Shown here piece by piece: positions 52,349 through 61,059 of a stretch of 64,000 bases of DNA. A model generated the notes under the pieces. It worked only from the letters and a program-made list of their open reading frames with translations, was not told the origin of the DNA and did no database searches. Origin of the DNA: an uncultured bacterium (lineage in GTDB: Bacteria > Verrucomicrobiota > Kiritimatiellia > RFP12 > UBA1067); contig CACWVU010000001.1 in assembly GCA_902764415.1 (NCBI GenBank), forward strand, positions 65,133 through 129,132, written 5' to 3'. Made by a program: the position numbers and the translations under genes. How positions within the stretch are numbered: the stretch's first letter is position 1; the number at the start of each line of letters is the position of its first letter.

Positions 52349-52360
52349 GAAATACCCCCC

Positions 52361-52390
52361 TTGCGCTCCAACGCCTGAATATGATATACT
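52361..52390 (+). promoter_or_regulatory. Promoter of the tRNA cluster
   Basis: TTGCGC at 52361-52366, an 18-base spacer, and TGATATACT at 52382-52390 (extended -10). Transcription would start about 11 bases before the first tRNA. Confidence 0.7.
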
Positions 52391-52407
52391 ACGCAATGTT
52401 TTCCGAT

Positions 52408-52483
52408 GCGAGGATAACTCAGTTGGTAGAGTGCCACCTTGCCAAGGTGGTTGTCGCGGGTTCGAGTCCCGTTCCTCGCTCCA
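52408..52483 (+). tRNA. tRNA-Gly (anticodon GCC)
   Basis: A 76-base cloverleaf: acceptor GCGAGGA/TCCTCGC, D-arm ACTCAGTTGGTAGAGT, anticodon stem CCACC/GGTGG with loop TTGCCAA, T-arm GCGGGTTCGAGTCCCGT, discriminator T and encoded CCA. Confidence 0.97.
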
Positions 52484-52500
52484 GAAAGCCAAGGTGAAAT

Positions 52501-52576
52501 GGGGGCGTAGCTCAGCTGGTAGAGCAAGTGACTCTTAATCACTGGGTCCAGGGTTCGAATCCCTGCGCCCCTACCA
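52501..52576 (+). tRNA. tRNA-Lys (anticodon CTT)
   Basis: A 76-base cloverleaf: acceptor GGGGGCG/CGCCCCT with a G-U first pair, D-arm GCTCAGCTGGTAGAGC, anticodon stem AGTGA/TCACT with loop CTCTTAA, T-arm CAGGGTTCGAATCCCTG, encoded CCA. Confidence 0.96.
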
Positions 52577-52594
52577 TTTCGACCAGACGATGAT

Positions 52595-52670
<76 letters not shown>

Positions 52671-52705
52671 GATATCTTGTCGTCTTCGCGGCAGATTCTG
52701 CGGGC

Positions 52706-52733
52706 CGCGAATCACGAACCACGAATCACGAAT
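52706..52733. repeat. Heptamer array CACGAAT, four units, upstream of hydF
   Basis: CGCGAAT, CACGAAC, CACGAAT and CACGAAT in exact 7-base register, ending 2 bases before the TGGTATAAT of hydF. It occupies the region where a -35 element would lie. Confidence 0.9.
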
Positions 52734-52735
52734 TT

Positions 52736-52753
52736 TGGTATAATACGCAGCAA
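52736..52753 (+). promoter_or_regulatory. Extended -10 promoter of hydF, leaderless
   Basis: TGGTATAAT at 52736-52744, eight bases before the ATG at 52753; no ribosome binding site. Confidence 0.75.
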
Positions 52754-53898
52754 TGGCGGAAATGCACGAGACGCCTTCGGCGAACAGGCTGCGCATCGCG
52801 TTCTTCGGTCCGAGGAACGCGGGCAAGTCCACGCTCGTGAACGCCTTCACCGGCCAGGACGTCGCGATCGTGAGCGACGTCCCCGGCACCACCACCGACC
52901 CGGTCTCGAAGGCGATGGAGATCCCGCCGCTCGGCCCCTGCCTGGTCACCGACACCGCCGGGCTCGACGACGAGGGCGAGCTCGGGGCGATGCGGGTCAG
53001 GCGCACGCTGGAGGTGCTGGCGGTCGCCGACGTCGCGGTATGGGTGGAGGGCGAGGATCCTGACGCCTGCGCCGCCCTGCGCGAACGGTTTTTCGCGGAG
53101 TGCCGCCGCAACGGCACCGCGGCGCTCGTCCACCGCCGCGGCGACGGCGTCGACGAGCTGATGCGCAAGGTCGCCGCGGCGAAGGTCACGGAGCACGAGC
53201 GCGGGCTGCTCGACGGAATCGTCCGCGACGGCGAGCGGCTGGTGCTCGTCTGCCCGATCGACTCCTCGGCGCCGAAGGGGAGGCTCATCCTGCCGCAGGT
53301 GCAGCTGGTCCGCGAATGCCTCGACCGCCACCTCGCCTGCGTCGTCTGCCAGCCGGAGGAGCTCCCCGCCGAGCTCGCCCGGGCCGGCGGCGCGGCGCTC
53401 GTCGTCACCGACTCGCAGGCCTTCGCCGCGGTCGCCGCCGCGGTGCGCGCCCACGGCGGCGCTTCGACGCGGCTCACTTCGTTCTCGATCCTCTACGCGC
53501 GGCAGAAGGGCGACCTCGCCGCCTACGCCGGCGGAATCGCCGCGGCGCGCCGGCTCCGCGCCGGCGACCGGGTGCTGGTGGCCGAGGGCTGCACCCACCA
53601 CCGCCAGTGCGACGACATCGGCGCGGTGAAGATACCGAAGGCGATCGAGCGGCTCTCTGGCGCGCGGCCGGAGTTCTCCTTCGCGAGCGGCGGCACCTTC
53701 GACCTCGGCGCGGACGGCGGCGGCTTCGCGCTCGCGGTGCAGTGCGGCGGCTGCATGCTCACGCGCCGCGAGGTGCTGCGGCGGATCCGGCTCTGCCGCG
53801 AGGCCGGGGTGCCGGTGGTCAACTACGGCATGCTGCTCGCCGCGGCCGGCGGCCTCGGCGAAGTGCGGGCGGACGGAACGGTGGAGACGGGGGAATGA
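52753..53898 (+). CDS. hydF: [FeFe]-hydrogenase maturation GTPase HydF
   Basis: A 381-residue scaffold protein that builds the 2Fe subcluster of [FeFe] hydrogenase together with HydE and HydG. The Era-like GTPase has FFGPRNAGKSTLVNAF (P-loop) and SDVPGTTTDPV (switch), DTAGLDD; the dimerisation domain follows; the cluster domain has EGCTHHRQCDDIGAVKIPK and QCGGCMLTRREV with the Cys/His ligands. Length is normal. No hydrogenase, hydE or hydG is in the window, but the gene implies hydrogen metabolism and an anaerobic life. Confidence 0.93.
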   Translation: MAEMHETPSANRLRIAFFGPRNAGKSTLVNAFTGQDVAIVSDVPGTTTDPVSKAMEIPPLGPCLVTDTAGLDDEGELGAMRVRRTLEVLAVADVAVWVEGEDPDACAALRERFFAECRRNGTAALVHRRGDGVDELMRKVAAAKVTEHERGLLDGIVRDGERLVLVCPIDSSAPKGRLILPQVQLVRECLDRHLACVVCQPEELPAELARAGGAALVVTDSQAFAAVAAAVRAHGGASTRLTSFSILYARQKGDLAAYAGGIAAARRLRAGDRVLVAEGCTHHRQCDDIGAVKIPKAIERLSGARPEFSFASGGTFDLGADGGGFALAVQCGGCMLTRREVLRRIRLCREAGVPVVNYGMLLAAAGGLGEVRADGTVETGE

Positions 53899-54734
53899 AG
53901 ACCAACTACCATACCCACACCAACTGGTGCGACGGACGCGACTCGATGGAGAGGATGGCGCTCGCGGCGGTGGACAAGGGGTTCTCCGAGCTCGGGTTCT
54001 CCTCGCACGCGATGCTGCCGGCGGGTCCGCTCGACTGGACGCTCACCGCCGGACGCATGAGCGACTACGTCACCGAGGCGCGAGAGCTCGCCGACGGCTA
54101 TGACGGGCGGCTCAGGATCCTCTGCGGAATCGAGGCGGACTATCTGCAGGGCGCGTCCAGCCCCGACCGCCGGGTCTACGCCGCCTACGACCTCGACTAC
54201 ATCATCGGCTCGGTCCACTTCGTCCGCGCGCCGGACGGCGCGGCAGTTGCGGTGGATGCGTCGCCGCGCGAGCTCGCGGACGGAATCGCCGCGCATTTCG
54301 GCGGCAGCGCCGATGCGCTGGTGCGGGCGTACTTTGCCGCCGTCAGGGAGTCGCTTGCATTCGACTTCGACGTCGTTGGCCATCCCGACCTGGTGCGCAA
54401 GTTCAACCTGAAGCACCCGTACTTCGACGAGCGAGCCGCCTGGTGCCGCGAGGAGCTGGAGCGCACTGCGGACGCGATCGCCTCGAGCGGCAAGGTCGTC
54501 GAGGTCAACACCGGCGCGATCTCGCGCGGCTGGCTCGACGACGCCTATCCCTCGGCGGAGTTCCGCGCGCTCCTGCGCAGCCGCGGCGTCAGGTTCATCC
54601 TCAGCTCCGACGCCCATTCCGCCGACGCGCTCGACTGCGCCTTCGACCGCTTCGCCGCAGAGGAGGAGTACGTCGACTCCTCGGCCTTCGCGACAGCCAC
54701 GAACCACGAATCACGAACCACGAATATGGTATAA
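53895..54734 (+). CDS. PHP-domain histidinol-phosphatase (HisK type)
   Basis: A 279-residue polymerase-and-histidinol-phosphatase-fold protein. The metal motifs are NYHTHTNWCDGRD, LGFSSHA, GIEADY, IIGSVHFV, VVGHPDLVRK, VEVNTG and LSSDAHS. It probably hydrolyses histidinol phosphate in histidine synthesis, but related phosphoesterase activity is possible. ATGA overlaps hydF. The final residues ATNHESRTTNMV are encoded by the CACGAAT heptamer array and the -10 region of the next gene; the stop TAA (54732-54734) is part of that TATAAT, so the native C-terminus seems to have been replaced by the repeat. Confidence 0.85.
   Translation: MKTNYHTHTNWCDGRDSMERMALAAVDKGFSELGFSSHAMLPAGPLDWTLTAGRMSDYVTEARELADGYDGRLRILCGIEADYLQGASSPDRRVYAAYDLDYIIGSVHFVRAPDGAAVAVDASPRELADGIAAHFGGSADALVRAYFAAVRESLAFDFDVVGHPDLVRKFNLKHPYFDERAAWCREELERTADAIASSGKVVEVNTGAISRGWLDDAYPSAEFRALLRSRGVRFILSSDAHSADALDCAFDRFAAEEEYVDSSAFATATNHESRTTNMV
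54698..54725. repeat. Heptamer array CACGAAT, four units, inside the PHP gene and upstream of transketolase
   Basis: CACGAAC, CACGAAT, CACGAAC and CACGAAT in exact 7-base register, ending one base before the TGGTATAAT at 54727. The same arrangement is seen before hydF. Confidence 0.9.
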
Positions 54735-54746
54735 TACACCTATCTA
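54727..54746 (+). promoter_or_regulatory. Extended -10 promoter of transketolase, near-leaderless
   Basis: TGGTATAAT at 54727-54735, ten bases before the ATG at 54746; a leader of at most about 4 bases. The -10 box contains the stop codon of the preceding gene. Confidence 0.75.
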
Positions 54747-56689
54747 TGAAACCAACCAACGACCAGCTTGATCTCGCTTCGAGAACCATCCGCTGCCTCT
54801 GCGCGGACATGATCGACAAGGCCAACTCCGGCCACCCCGGCGCCGCGATGGGCATGGCGGACCTCGCGCTCGTCCTGTGGCTCGAGTTCCTCAACGTCGA
54901 CCCCAAGGACCCGCTCTGGGCCGGGCGCGACCGCCTCGTCTTCTCCGGCGGGCACGCGAGCGCGCTCGTCTACGCGCTTTTCCACCTTTCCGGCATGGGC
55001 GGCCTCACGATGGACGAGCTCAAGACCTTCCGCCAGTGGGGCTCTCGCTGCGCGGGGCATCCCGAGCGCAGCCTCCTGCCCGGCGTGGAGGTGACCACCG
55101 GCCCGCTCGGCCAGGGCATCGCGATGGGCGTCGGCCTCGCGCTCGCCGCGAAGAAGTCGAAGATCGCCAACAAGACTTGGGTCTTCTGCGGCGACGGCGA
55201 CCTCGAGGAGGGCATCAGCCACGAGGCGTGCAGCTGGGCCGGGGCGATGAAGCTCGACGACCTGGTGCTCGTCTACGACTCCAACCGCATCACCATCGAG
55301 GGTCCCACCTCGCTCGCCCTCGCCGACGACGTCAAGAAGCGCTTCGCGAGCTACGGCTGGAAGGTGCTCGAGGCCGACGGCCACGACTACGACGCCATCC
55401 GCTCCGCCTACCGCCGCGCGGCGAAGGTGAAGGGCCAGCCGGTGATCGTCGTCGCCAACACCGTGATCGGCCGCGGCGCCCCGACCAAGCAGGACACCGC
55501 CGACTGCCACGGCGCGCCGCTCGGCGCGGAGGAGACCGCGGCGCTCAAGCGCGCCCTCGGCTTCGACCCGGAGCAGTCCTTCGTCGTGCCGGACGAGGTG
55601 TACAAGATCTTCAAGTCGCGCACCGACTCGCTCCACCGCTTCGCGCTCAAGTGGAAGAAGGGCGGATGGAAGCGCCCGGTCGGCGACATGGCGGACCGCG
55701 CCGCGCTCGTAGCCGCGCTGCCGAAGTTCGACCCCGCGAAGCCGGTCGCCACCCGCGCGGCCTGCGGCGCGGTGATGAACGCGCTCGCGCCTCTCGTCCC
55801 CGGCCTCGTCGGCGGCAGCGCAGACCTCGGGCCGTCGAACAAGACGGTCCTCAAGGGGCTCGGCGACGTCGGGCCCGGCGCGTTCGACGGGCGCAACATC
55901 CACTTCGGCGTGCGCGAGCTCGGCATGTCAGCGATCGTCAACGGCTTCACCGCCTTCGACCCGGCCCTCCGCGGCTACGCGGCCACGTTCTTCGTCTTCT
56001 CCGACTACTGCCGCCCGGCGATCCGCCTCGCGGCGCTGATGGAGGTGCCGTCCATCTACGTCTTCTCGCACGACAGCTACTGCGTGGGCGAGGACGGCCC
56101 CACCCACGAGCCGGTCGAGCACCTCGCCGCGCTCCGCGCGATGCCGAACGTGATGACGTGGCGGCCGGCGGACGCGAACGAGACCGCCTTCGCCTGGGTG
56201 GAGATCCTCCAGCACACGACGGGCCCGAGCTGCCTCCTGACGACGCGGCAGAACGTGCCGGTGCTGGACGGTGTGACCGCCGAGGGCGTCGCCAAGGGCG
56301 GCTACGACATCTACATCGCCGGCCCCCAGAACGCCGACACCATCCTCTTCCTCGCTACCGGCTCCGAGGTGGCGCTCGCGGTCGAGGCGGCCAAGCGGCT
56401 CGCGGCCGAGGGCGTGGGCGTGCGCGTCGCGTCCTTCCCCTGCGTCGAGCGCTTCCATCGCGGGACGACTCCGGAGTACCGCTGCGAGGTGCTGCCGCAG
56501 GAGATGCACAAGCGCGTGATCGTCGAGGCGGGGACGCGCTTCGGGCTGGACCGCTTCCGCATCGACTTCAGGACCACGGCCTACGTGACCATCGACCGCT
56601 ACGGCGCCTCCGCGCCCTACAAGGAGCTGAGCGAGAAGTTCGGCTTCACGGTCGACAACGTCTACAAGGTCGCGAAGGAGCTGGTGTAG
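54746..56689 (+). CDS. tkt: Transketolase
   Basis: A 647-residue thiamine-diphosphate enzyme of the non-oxidative pentose phosphate pathway. SGHPGAAMGMADLALVLW opens the protein; GHPERS and TTGPLGQGIAMGVGLAL follow; the cofactor-binding motif is GDGDLEEGISHEACSWAG through YDSN; the pyrimidine domain has FGVRELGMSAIVNG and HDSYCVGEDGPTHEPVEHLA. Length is normal. The start agrees with the family N-terminus and with the promoter position. Confidence 0.96.
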   Translation: MKPTNDQLDLASRTIRCLCADMIDKANSGHPGAAMGMADLALVLWLEFLNVDPKDPLWAGRDRLVFSGGHASALVYALFHLSGMGGLTMDELKTFRQWGSRCAGHPERSLLPGVEVTTGPLGQGIAMGVGLALAAKKSKIANKTWVFCGDGDLEEGISHEACSWAGAMKLDDLVLVYDSNRITIEGPTSLALADDVKKRFASYGWKVLEADGHDYDAIRSAYRRAAKVKGQPVIVVANTVIGRGAPTKQDTADCHGAPLGAEETAALKRALGFDPEQSFVVPDEVYKIFKSRTDSLHRFALKWKKGGWKRPVGDMADRAALVAALPKFDPAKPVATRAACGAVMNALAPLVPGLVGGSADLGPSNKTVLKGLGDVGPGAFDGRNIHFGVRELGMSAIVNGFTAFDPALRGYAATFFVFSDYCRPAIRLAALMEVPSIYVFSHDSYCVGEDGPTHEPVEHLAALRAMPNVMTWRPADANETAFAWVEILQHTTGPSCLLTTRQNVPVLDGVTAEGVAKGGYDIYIAGPQNADTILFLATGSEVALAVEAAKRLAAEGVGVRVASFPCVERFHRGTTPEYRCEVLPQEMHKRVIVEAGTRFGLDRFRIDFRTTAYVTIDRYGASAPYKELSEKFGFTVDNVYKVAKELV

Positions 56690-56717
56690 GGCGGTCCACG
56701 GCAAGGCGGCGGGAGCG

Positions 56718-57434
56718 ATGGCTGGGTCAGAGAGCGAGAAGACGGTCGTGGTGATCCCCACCTACGACGAGCTTGAGAACGTGGAGCGGATGGCCGCGGC
56801 GGTTCTCGCGACGCCGGGCGTGGAGCTGCTCTTCGTGGACGACAACTCGCCCGACGGCACCGGCGCGAAGATCGACGAGATGGCGAAGTCCGAGCCGCGC
56901 GTCTCCTGCCTCCACCGCGAGCGCAAGGAGGGCCTCGGCCGCGCCTACGTGGCCGGCTTCGCGAAGGCGCTCTCGATGGGCGCGGGGAAGGTGGTGCAGA
57001 TGGACTGTGACTTCTCCCACGACCCCAAGGATCTTGTCCGCCTCATCGCCGAGGACGCGGACCTCGTGATCGGCTCGCGCTACGTGCCAGGCGGTTCCAC
57101 GCCGGGCTGGCCGTTCAAGCGGCGGCTCATCTCGCGCTGCGGCGGCATCTTCATCCGTGCCGTCACCGGCATGCCGCTCCGCGACCCGACCGGCGGCTAC
57201 AAGTGCTGGCGCGCGGAGACGCTGCGAAGGATCGACTTCGAGTCCGTCGCCTCGGCCGGCTACTCCTTCCAGCTGGAGATGAACCACCGCGCCTGGAAGG
57301 CGGGCTGCTCCATCCGCGAGATCCCGATCCAGTTCTCCGACCGCGCGGCCGGATATTCCAAGATCACCGCCGGCATCGCCGTCGAATCGCTGAAGATCGC
57401 CCTGCGCCTCCGCTTCGGCGGCGGGCGCGGATGA
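56718..57434 (+). CDS. Polyprenol monophosphomannose synthase (GT2)
   Basis: A 238-residue cytoplasmic GT2 enzyme lacking membrane segments. VVVIPTYDELENVERM, FVDDNSPDGTG, the DxD-type MDCDFSHDP, VIGSRYVPGG and DPTGGYKCWR match dolichol/polyprenol-phosphate mannosyltransferases. It would make polyprenyl-phosphate-mannose, a donor for membrane GT-C enzymes such as the DUF2723 protein at 40968. A G-rich GGCGGGAGCG precedes the ATG. Confidence 0.88.
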   Translation: MAGSESEKTVVVIPTYDELENVERMAAAVLATPGVELLFVDDNSPDGTGAKIDEMAKSEPRVSCLHRERKEGLGRAYVAGFAKALSMGAGKVVQMDCDFSHDPKDLVRLIAEDADLVIGSRYVPGGSTPGWPFKRRLISRCGGIFIRAVTGMPLRDPTGGYKCWRAETLRRIDFESVASAGYSFQLEMNHRAWKAGCSIREIPIQFSDRAAGYSKITAGIAVESLKIALRLRFGGGRG

Positions 57435-57455
57435 ACCCGGGAGGCGCTGGCGAAG

Positions 57456-57974
57456 ATGGAAGAGCCCAATCCCTCCCGAAGCTACGACGCCGCCTTCATG
57501 CGCATGGCGCTGGACGAGGCGCGGCGAGCGGCGGAGGAGGGCGAGGTGCCAACCGGGTGCGTGGTCGTGGAGGAGCCGGCCGATCCCGCCGCGGACGCGT
57601 CGGAGGTCCGCATCCTCGGCCGCGCGCACAACCGGGTCGAGGGACTTGGCGACGCCACCGCCCACGCCGAGATGCTCGCGCTCGCGCAGGCCTTCGCCGC
57701 GCGCGGCGGCTGGCGGCTCAACGGCACGCGGCTCTACGTCACCAAGGAGCCTTGCCCGATGTGCGCCGGCGCGATCGTGCTTGCGCGCGTCGGCACCGTG
57801 GTATGGGGCGTCTCCGACCCCAAGCGCGGCGGCTCCACCGAGTTCGGTATCTTCGCCCATCCGGGCATCAACCACCATCCGGCGGTCGTCGCCGGCGTCG
57901 AGGAGGAGGCGTCGCGCGCGGTGCTCGTCGACTTCTTCCGCCGCCGGCGCGAGGAGGGGGAAAGGGAGGAATGA
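57456..57974 (+). CDS. tadA: tRNA-specific adenosine deaminase / nucleoside deaminase (TadA-like)
   Basis: A 172-residue zinc deaminase with GEVPTGCVVV, the zinc/acid motif HAEML and PCPMCAGAIVLARV. TadA converts A34 to inosine in tRNA-Arg; the overall pattern fits, but a relative such as guanine deaminase (also ending in a His/Phe-rich segment) cannot be ruled out, especially given the unusual NHHPAVVAGV end. ATG 57456 lies 21 bases after the previous stop, with GCGAAG upstream only. Confidence 0.78.
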   Translation: MEEPNPSRSYDAAFMRMALDEARRAAEEGEVPTGCVVVEEPADPAADASEVRILGRAHNRVEGLGDATAHAEMLALAQAFAARGGWRLNGTRLYVTKEPCPMCAGAIVLARVGTVVWGVSDPKRGGSTEFGIFAHPGINHHPAVVAGVEEEASRAVLVDFFRRRREEGEREE

Positions 57975-58570
57975 AGACCAAGCCGCTTTTCATCGTGATC
58001 TCGGCGCCGTCCGGCTGCGGCAAGACGACGCTCATCGACATGCTGCTGCAGGAATACAGCGACATCGTCTACTCGGTATCCTGCACCACCCGCGCGCCGC
58101 GCGGCGAGGAGGAGGACGGGGTGGACTACCACTTCAAGACTGTGGAGCGCTTCGAGGAGCTGATCGCCGAGGACGCGTTCATCGAGCACGCGCGCGTGCA
58201 CGGCAACTACTACGGCACGCTCCGCGAGCCGATCGAAAGTGCGCTCAGGGAAGGGAGCTCGGTGATCCTCGACATCGACGTGCAGGGCGCGGCGAAGGTG
58301 CGCGAGTTCGTGCGCGCGCTGCCCGACTCAGACCCGATGAAGGCCGGATACGTGGACATCTTCATCCTGCCGCCGTCGATGGAGGAGCTCCGGTCGCGGC
58401 TCGTCGGCCGCGGCACCGACTCGCCGGAGGCGGTGGAGAAGCGGCTCGAGAACGCGGAGGGGGAGATCGCCCGCGCGGGCGAGTACATGTTCAGGGTGAC
58501 CAACGACGACCTCGGCATGGCCTACCGCCGGCTCTGCGACCTCATCGACGCACTTTCGGGAAGGATGTGA
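57971..58570 (+). CDS. gmk: Guanylate kinase
   Basis: A 199-residue enzyme converting GMP to GDP. FIVISAPSGCGKTTLIDML is the P-loop, VSCTTRAPRGEEEDGVDYHF the GMP-binding loop, and LDIDVQGAAKV the Walker B region. RAPRxxE and DYHF are diagnostic. Start overlaps tadA by ATGA. A glycine-serine lid segment (RLVGRGTDSPEAVEKRL) is typical. Confidence 0.95.
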   Translation: MKTKPLFIVISAPSGCGKTTLIDMLLQEYSDIVYSVSCTTRAPRGEEEDGVDYHFKTVERFEELIAEDAFIEHARVHGNYYGTLREPIESALREGSSVILDIDVQGAAKVREFVRALPDSDPMKAGYVDIFILPPSMEELRSRLVGRGTDSPEAVEKRLENAEGEIARAGEYMFRVTNDDLGMAYRRLCDLIDALSGRM

Positions 58571-58577
58571 AAAGGAT

Positions 58578-59729
58578 ATGAAAACCAAGAGACTGAAATA
58601 CGCAATGATCGGCGGCGCGAGGGGCGCCTTCATCGGCCCCATCCACCGCATGGCAATCAGGATGGACGACCTTGCCGACCTCGCGGCCGGCTGCTTCTCG
58701 CGCGACGAGCGCTCCAACGCCGCGACTGGCGCGAAGCTGCGCCTCGATCCGAAGCGGGTCTACCCCAGCTGGCGCGAGCTGATCGCGGCCGAGCGCGGCA
58801 AGGTGGACTTCGTGGTCGTCTGCACCACCAACGAGACCCACTACGAGATCGCGCGCGCCGCGCTCGAGGCCGGGTTCGACGTCTTCTGCGAGAAGCCGCT
58901 CTCGCTGACCGTCCCCGAGGCCGAGGAGCTCGGCCGCGTCGCCAGGCGCCGGCGGCGCGTCCTGGGGATTCCCTTCACCTACACCGGCTACCCGATGGTG
59001 AAGCTCGCGCGCGACCTCGTGCGCAGGGGCGAGCTGGGCAAAGTCGACAAGGTGGTGCTCGAGTACGTGCAGGGGTCGTTCCGCAAGGTGGACTTCTCCA
59101 AGCCGCTCGACCGCCACAATGCCTGGAAGATGAACCCGAAGATCTCCGGCCCGAGCTGCGTGGTGGCGGACATCGGCGTCCACGCCTTCACCATGGTCGA
59201 GTACGTGACCGGCCTCGAGGCGAAGACGCTCCTCGCCGACCTCTCGTCCTTCGCGCCCGGCAACAAGCTGGACGACGACGCGTCCATCCTCATGCGCCTC
59301 GGCTCCGCGAAGGGCGGCGCGCGCGGCGCGTCGGCCAAGGCGTCGCTCGTCGTCTCCAAGATCGCGACCGGCGAGGAGAACGGCGTCAGGCTGCGCGTCT
59401 ACGGCGACAAGGCGTCGCTCCACTGGGACCAGGAGGCGCCGAACTACCTGACGCTCAAGTACCCGTTTCAGCCCGACCGCGTCTTCCGCCGCAAGGCGCC
59501 GTACGTGGCCGACCTCTCGCCGGCGTCGGTGAAGGCGTCGCGCTTCCCGGCCGGACACCACGAGGGGTTCGTCGAGGCGCTCGCCACGATCTACGACGAG
59601 TTCGTCGCCGCGGTCCTAACGCGCCGCGCCTGCGACTACCCCGGCCCGCGCGAGGGCGTCCGCTCGATGCGCTTCGTCGAGGCGGCGCTCGCGTCCAACG
59701 CCAAGGGCAGCGCCTGGGTGAGGGTGTAG
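58578..59729 (+). CDS. Gfo/Idh/MocA family oxidoreductase
   Basis: A 383-residue NAD(P)-dependent oxidoreductase. YAMIGGARGAFIGPIHR is the nucleotide-binding start, CTTNETHYEIARAALEAGFD and FCEKPLSLTVPEAEEL (EKP motif) are typical; IGVHAFTMVEYVTG provides the catalytic His. Substrate is a sugar or cyclitol, not identifiable. It precedes rhaA but is separated from it by a promoter. Confidence 0.88.
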   Translation: MKTKRLKYAMIGGARGAFIGPIHRMAIRMDDLADLAAGCFSRDERSNAATGAKLRLDPKRVYPSWRELIAAERGKVDFVVVCTTNETHYEIARAALEAGFDVFCEKPLSLTVPEAEELGRVARRRRRVLGIPFTYTGYPMVKLARDLVRRGELGKVDKVVLEYVQGSFRKVDFSKPLDRHNAWKMNPKISGPSCVVADIGVHAFTMVEYVTGLEAKTLLADLSSFAPGNKLDDDASILMRLGSAKGGARGASAKASLVVSKIATGEENGVRLRVYGDKASLHWDQEAPNYLTLKYPFQPDRVFRRKAPYVADLSPASVKASRFPAGHHEGFVEALATIYDEFVAAVLTRRACDYPGPREGVRSMRFVEAALASNAKGSAWVRV

Positions 59730-59755
59730 TATGGGCGCACGCGCACGGGGATTTT

Positions 59756-59764
59756 TGGTATAAT
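59756..59764 (+). promoter_or_regulatory. Extended -10 promoter of the rhaA operon
   Basis: TGGTATAAT at 59756-59764; transcription should start near 59771, giving a leader of about 34 bases with CAAAGGAGAAAA before rhaA. No catabolite or RhaS-type site recognised. Confidence 0.7.
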
Positions 59765-59804
59765 TCAACAAAACCGGACCTAGTCCACCAAAGGAGAAAA
59801 CACC

Positions 59805-61043
59805 ATGAGCTACAAGGAAGCCAAGTCAAAGTACGCGAAGATCGGCATCGACACCGAGAAGGTGATCGCCGACCTCGGCAAGATCTCCATCTCCCTCCAC
59901 TGCTGGCAGGGCGACGACGTCGGCGGGTTCGAGACGACCGGCGGCGCCTCCGGCGGCATCCAGACGACCGGCAACTACCCCGGCAAGGCACGTACGCCCG
60001 CGGAGCTGATGCAGGACCTCGAGTTCGCGCTCGGGCTCATCCCCGGCCGGCACCGCGTCAACCTCCACGCCTGCTACGGCATCCACGAGGGCAAGGTGGT
60101 CGACCGCGACAAGATCGGCCCCAAGCAGTTCGAGCCGTGGGTGAAGTGGGCGAAGAAGACCGGCGTGAAGCTCGACTTCAACCCAACCTTCTTCTCGCAT
60201 CCGCTCGCCGCCGACTCGCTCACCCTCTCCAACCCCGACCCGAAGGTCCGCAAGTTCTGGATCAACCACGGCATCCAGTGCCTCAAGATCGCGGAGTACT
60301 TCGCGAAGGAGCTCAAGAGCCCGTGCGGCATCAACTTCTGGTGCCCCGACGGCTACAAGGACGAGCCCTCGGACCGCCTCGGCCCGCGGCTCAGGATGGC
60401 CGACTCGCTCGACAAGATCTTCAGGTACAAGTACAACAAGAAATCGGTCATTCCGTTCCTCGAGTCGAAGCTCTTCGGCATCGGCCTCGAGAGCTACACC
60501 GTCAACTCCCACGAGTTCGTGATGGGCTACGCGATGAAGGCGAAGATCCTCGCGCTCCTCGACATGGGCCACTTCCACATCTCGGAGTCGGTGGCGGACA
60601 AGATCAGCTCCTTCCTCTACACCTTCGGCAAGGTCGCGTTCCACATCTCGCGCCCGGTCCGGTGGGACTCCGACCACGTGATCCGCCAGAACGACGACCT
60701 CAGGGCCGCCGCGCAGGAGATCGTGAAGATGGACCCGAAGAACTTCATCATCGCGCTCGACTACTTCGACGCCTCGATCAACCGCGTCGCCGCCTGGGTG
60801 CTCGGCATGCGCAACATGCAGAAGGAGCTCCTCAAGGCGATGCTGACGCCGTGGAAGGAGCTGAAGGCGATGCAGGACGCGCAGGAGTTCACCTCGCAGC
60901 TCGTCCTGCAGGAGGAGTACAAGAACTACCCGGCCGAGGAGGTGTGGGCGGAGTTCTGCCGCCGCGCCGGCGTGCCGGCCGGCGAGGCCTGGCTCGACGG
61001 CGTGAAGAAGTACGAGCGCGACGTGCTCGCGAAGCGCGCCTGA
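59805..61043 (+). CDS. rhaA: L-rhamnose isomerase
   Basis: A 412-residue metal-dependent isomerase converting L-rhamnose to L-rhamnulose. SLHCWQGDDVGGFE, GGIQTTGNYPGKAR, LDFNPTFFSHPLAADSLTLS, ESKLFGIGLESYTV, DMGHFH, ISRPVRWDSDHV and LDYFDASINRVAAWV match E. coli RhaA along the whole length. Rhamnose kinase and aldolase are not in the window. The next gene is uxuA. Confidence 0.96.
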   Translation: MSYKEAKSKYAKIGIDTEKVIADLGKISISLHCWQGDDVGGFETTGGASGGIQTTGNYPGKARTPAELMQDLEFALGLIPGRHRVNLHACYGIHEGKVVDRDKIGPKQFEPWVKWAKKTGVKLDFNPTFFSHPLAADSLTLSNPDPKVRKFWINHGIQCLKIAEYFAKELKSPCGINFWCPDGYKDEPSDRLGPRLRMADSLDKIFRYKYNKKSVIPFLESKLFGIGLESYTVNSHEFVMGYAMKAKILALLDMGHFHISESVADKISSFLYTFGKVAFHISRPVRWDSDHVIRQNDDLRAAAQEIVKMDPKNFIIALDYFDASINRVAAWVLGMRNMQKELLKAMLTPWKELKAMQDAQEFTSQLVLQEEYKNYPAEEVWAEFCRRAGVPAGEAWLDGVKKYERDVLAKRA

Positions 61044-61059
61044 GGCGGGGAGGCACGGC

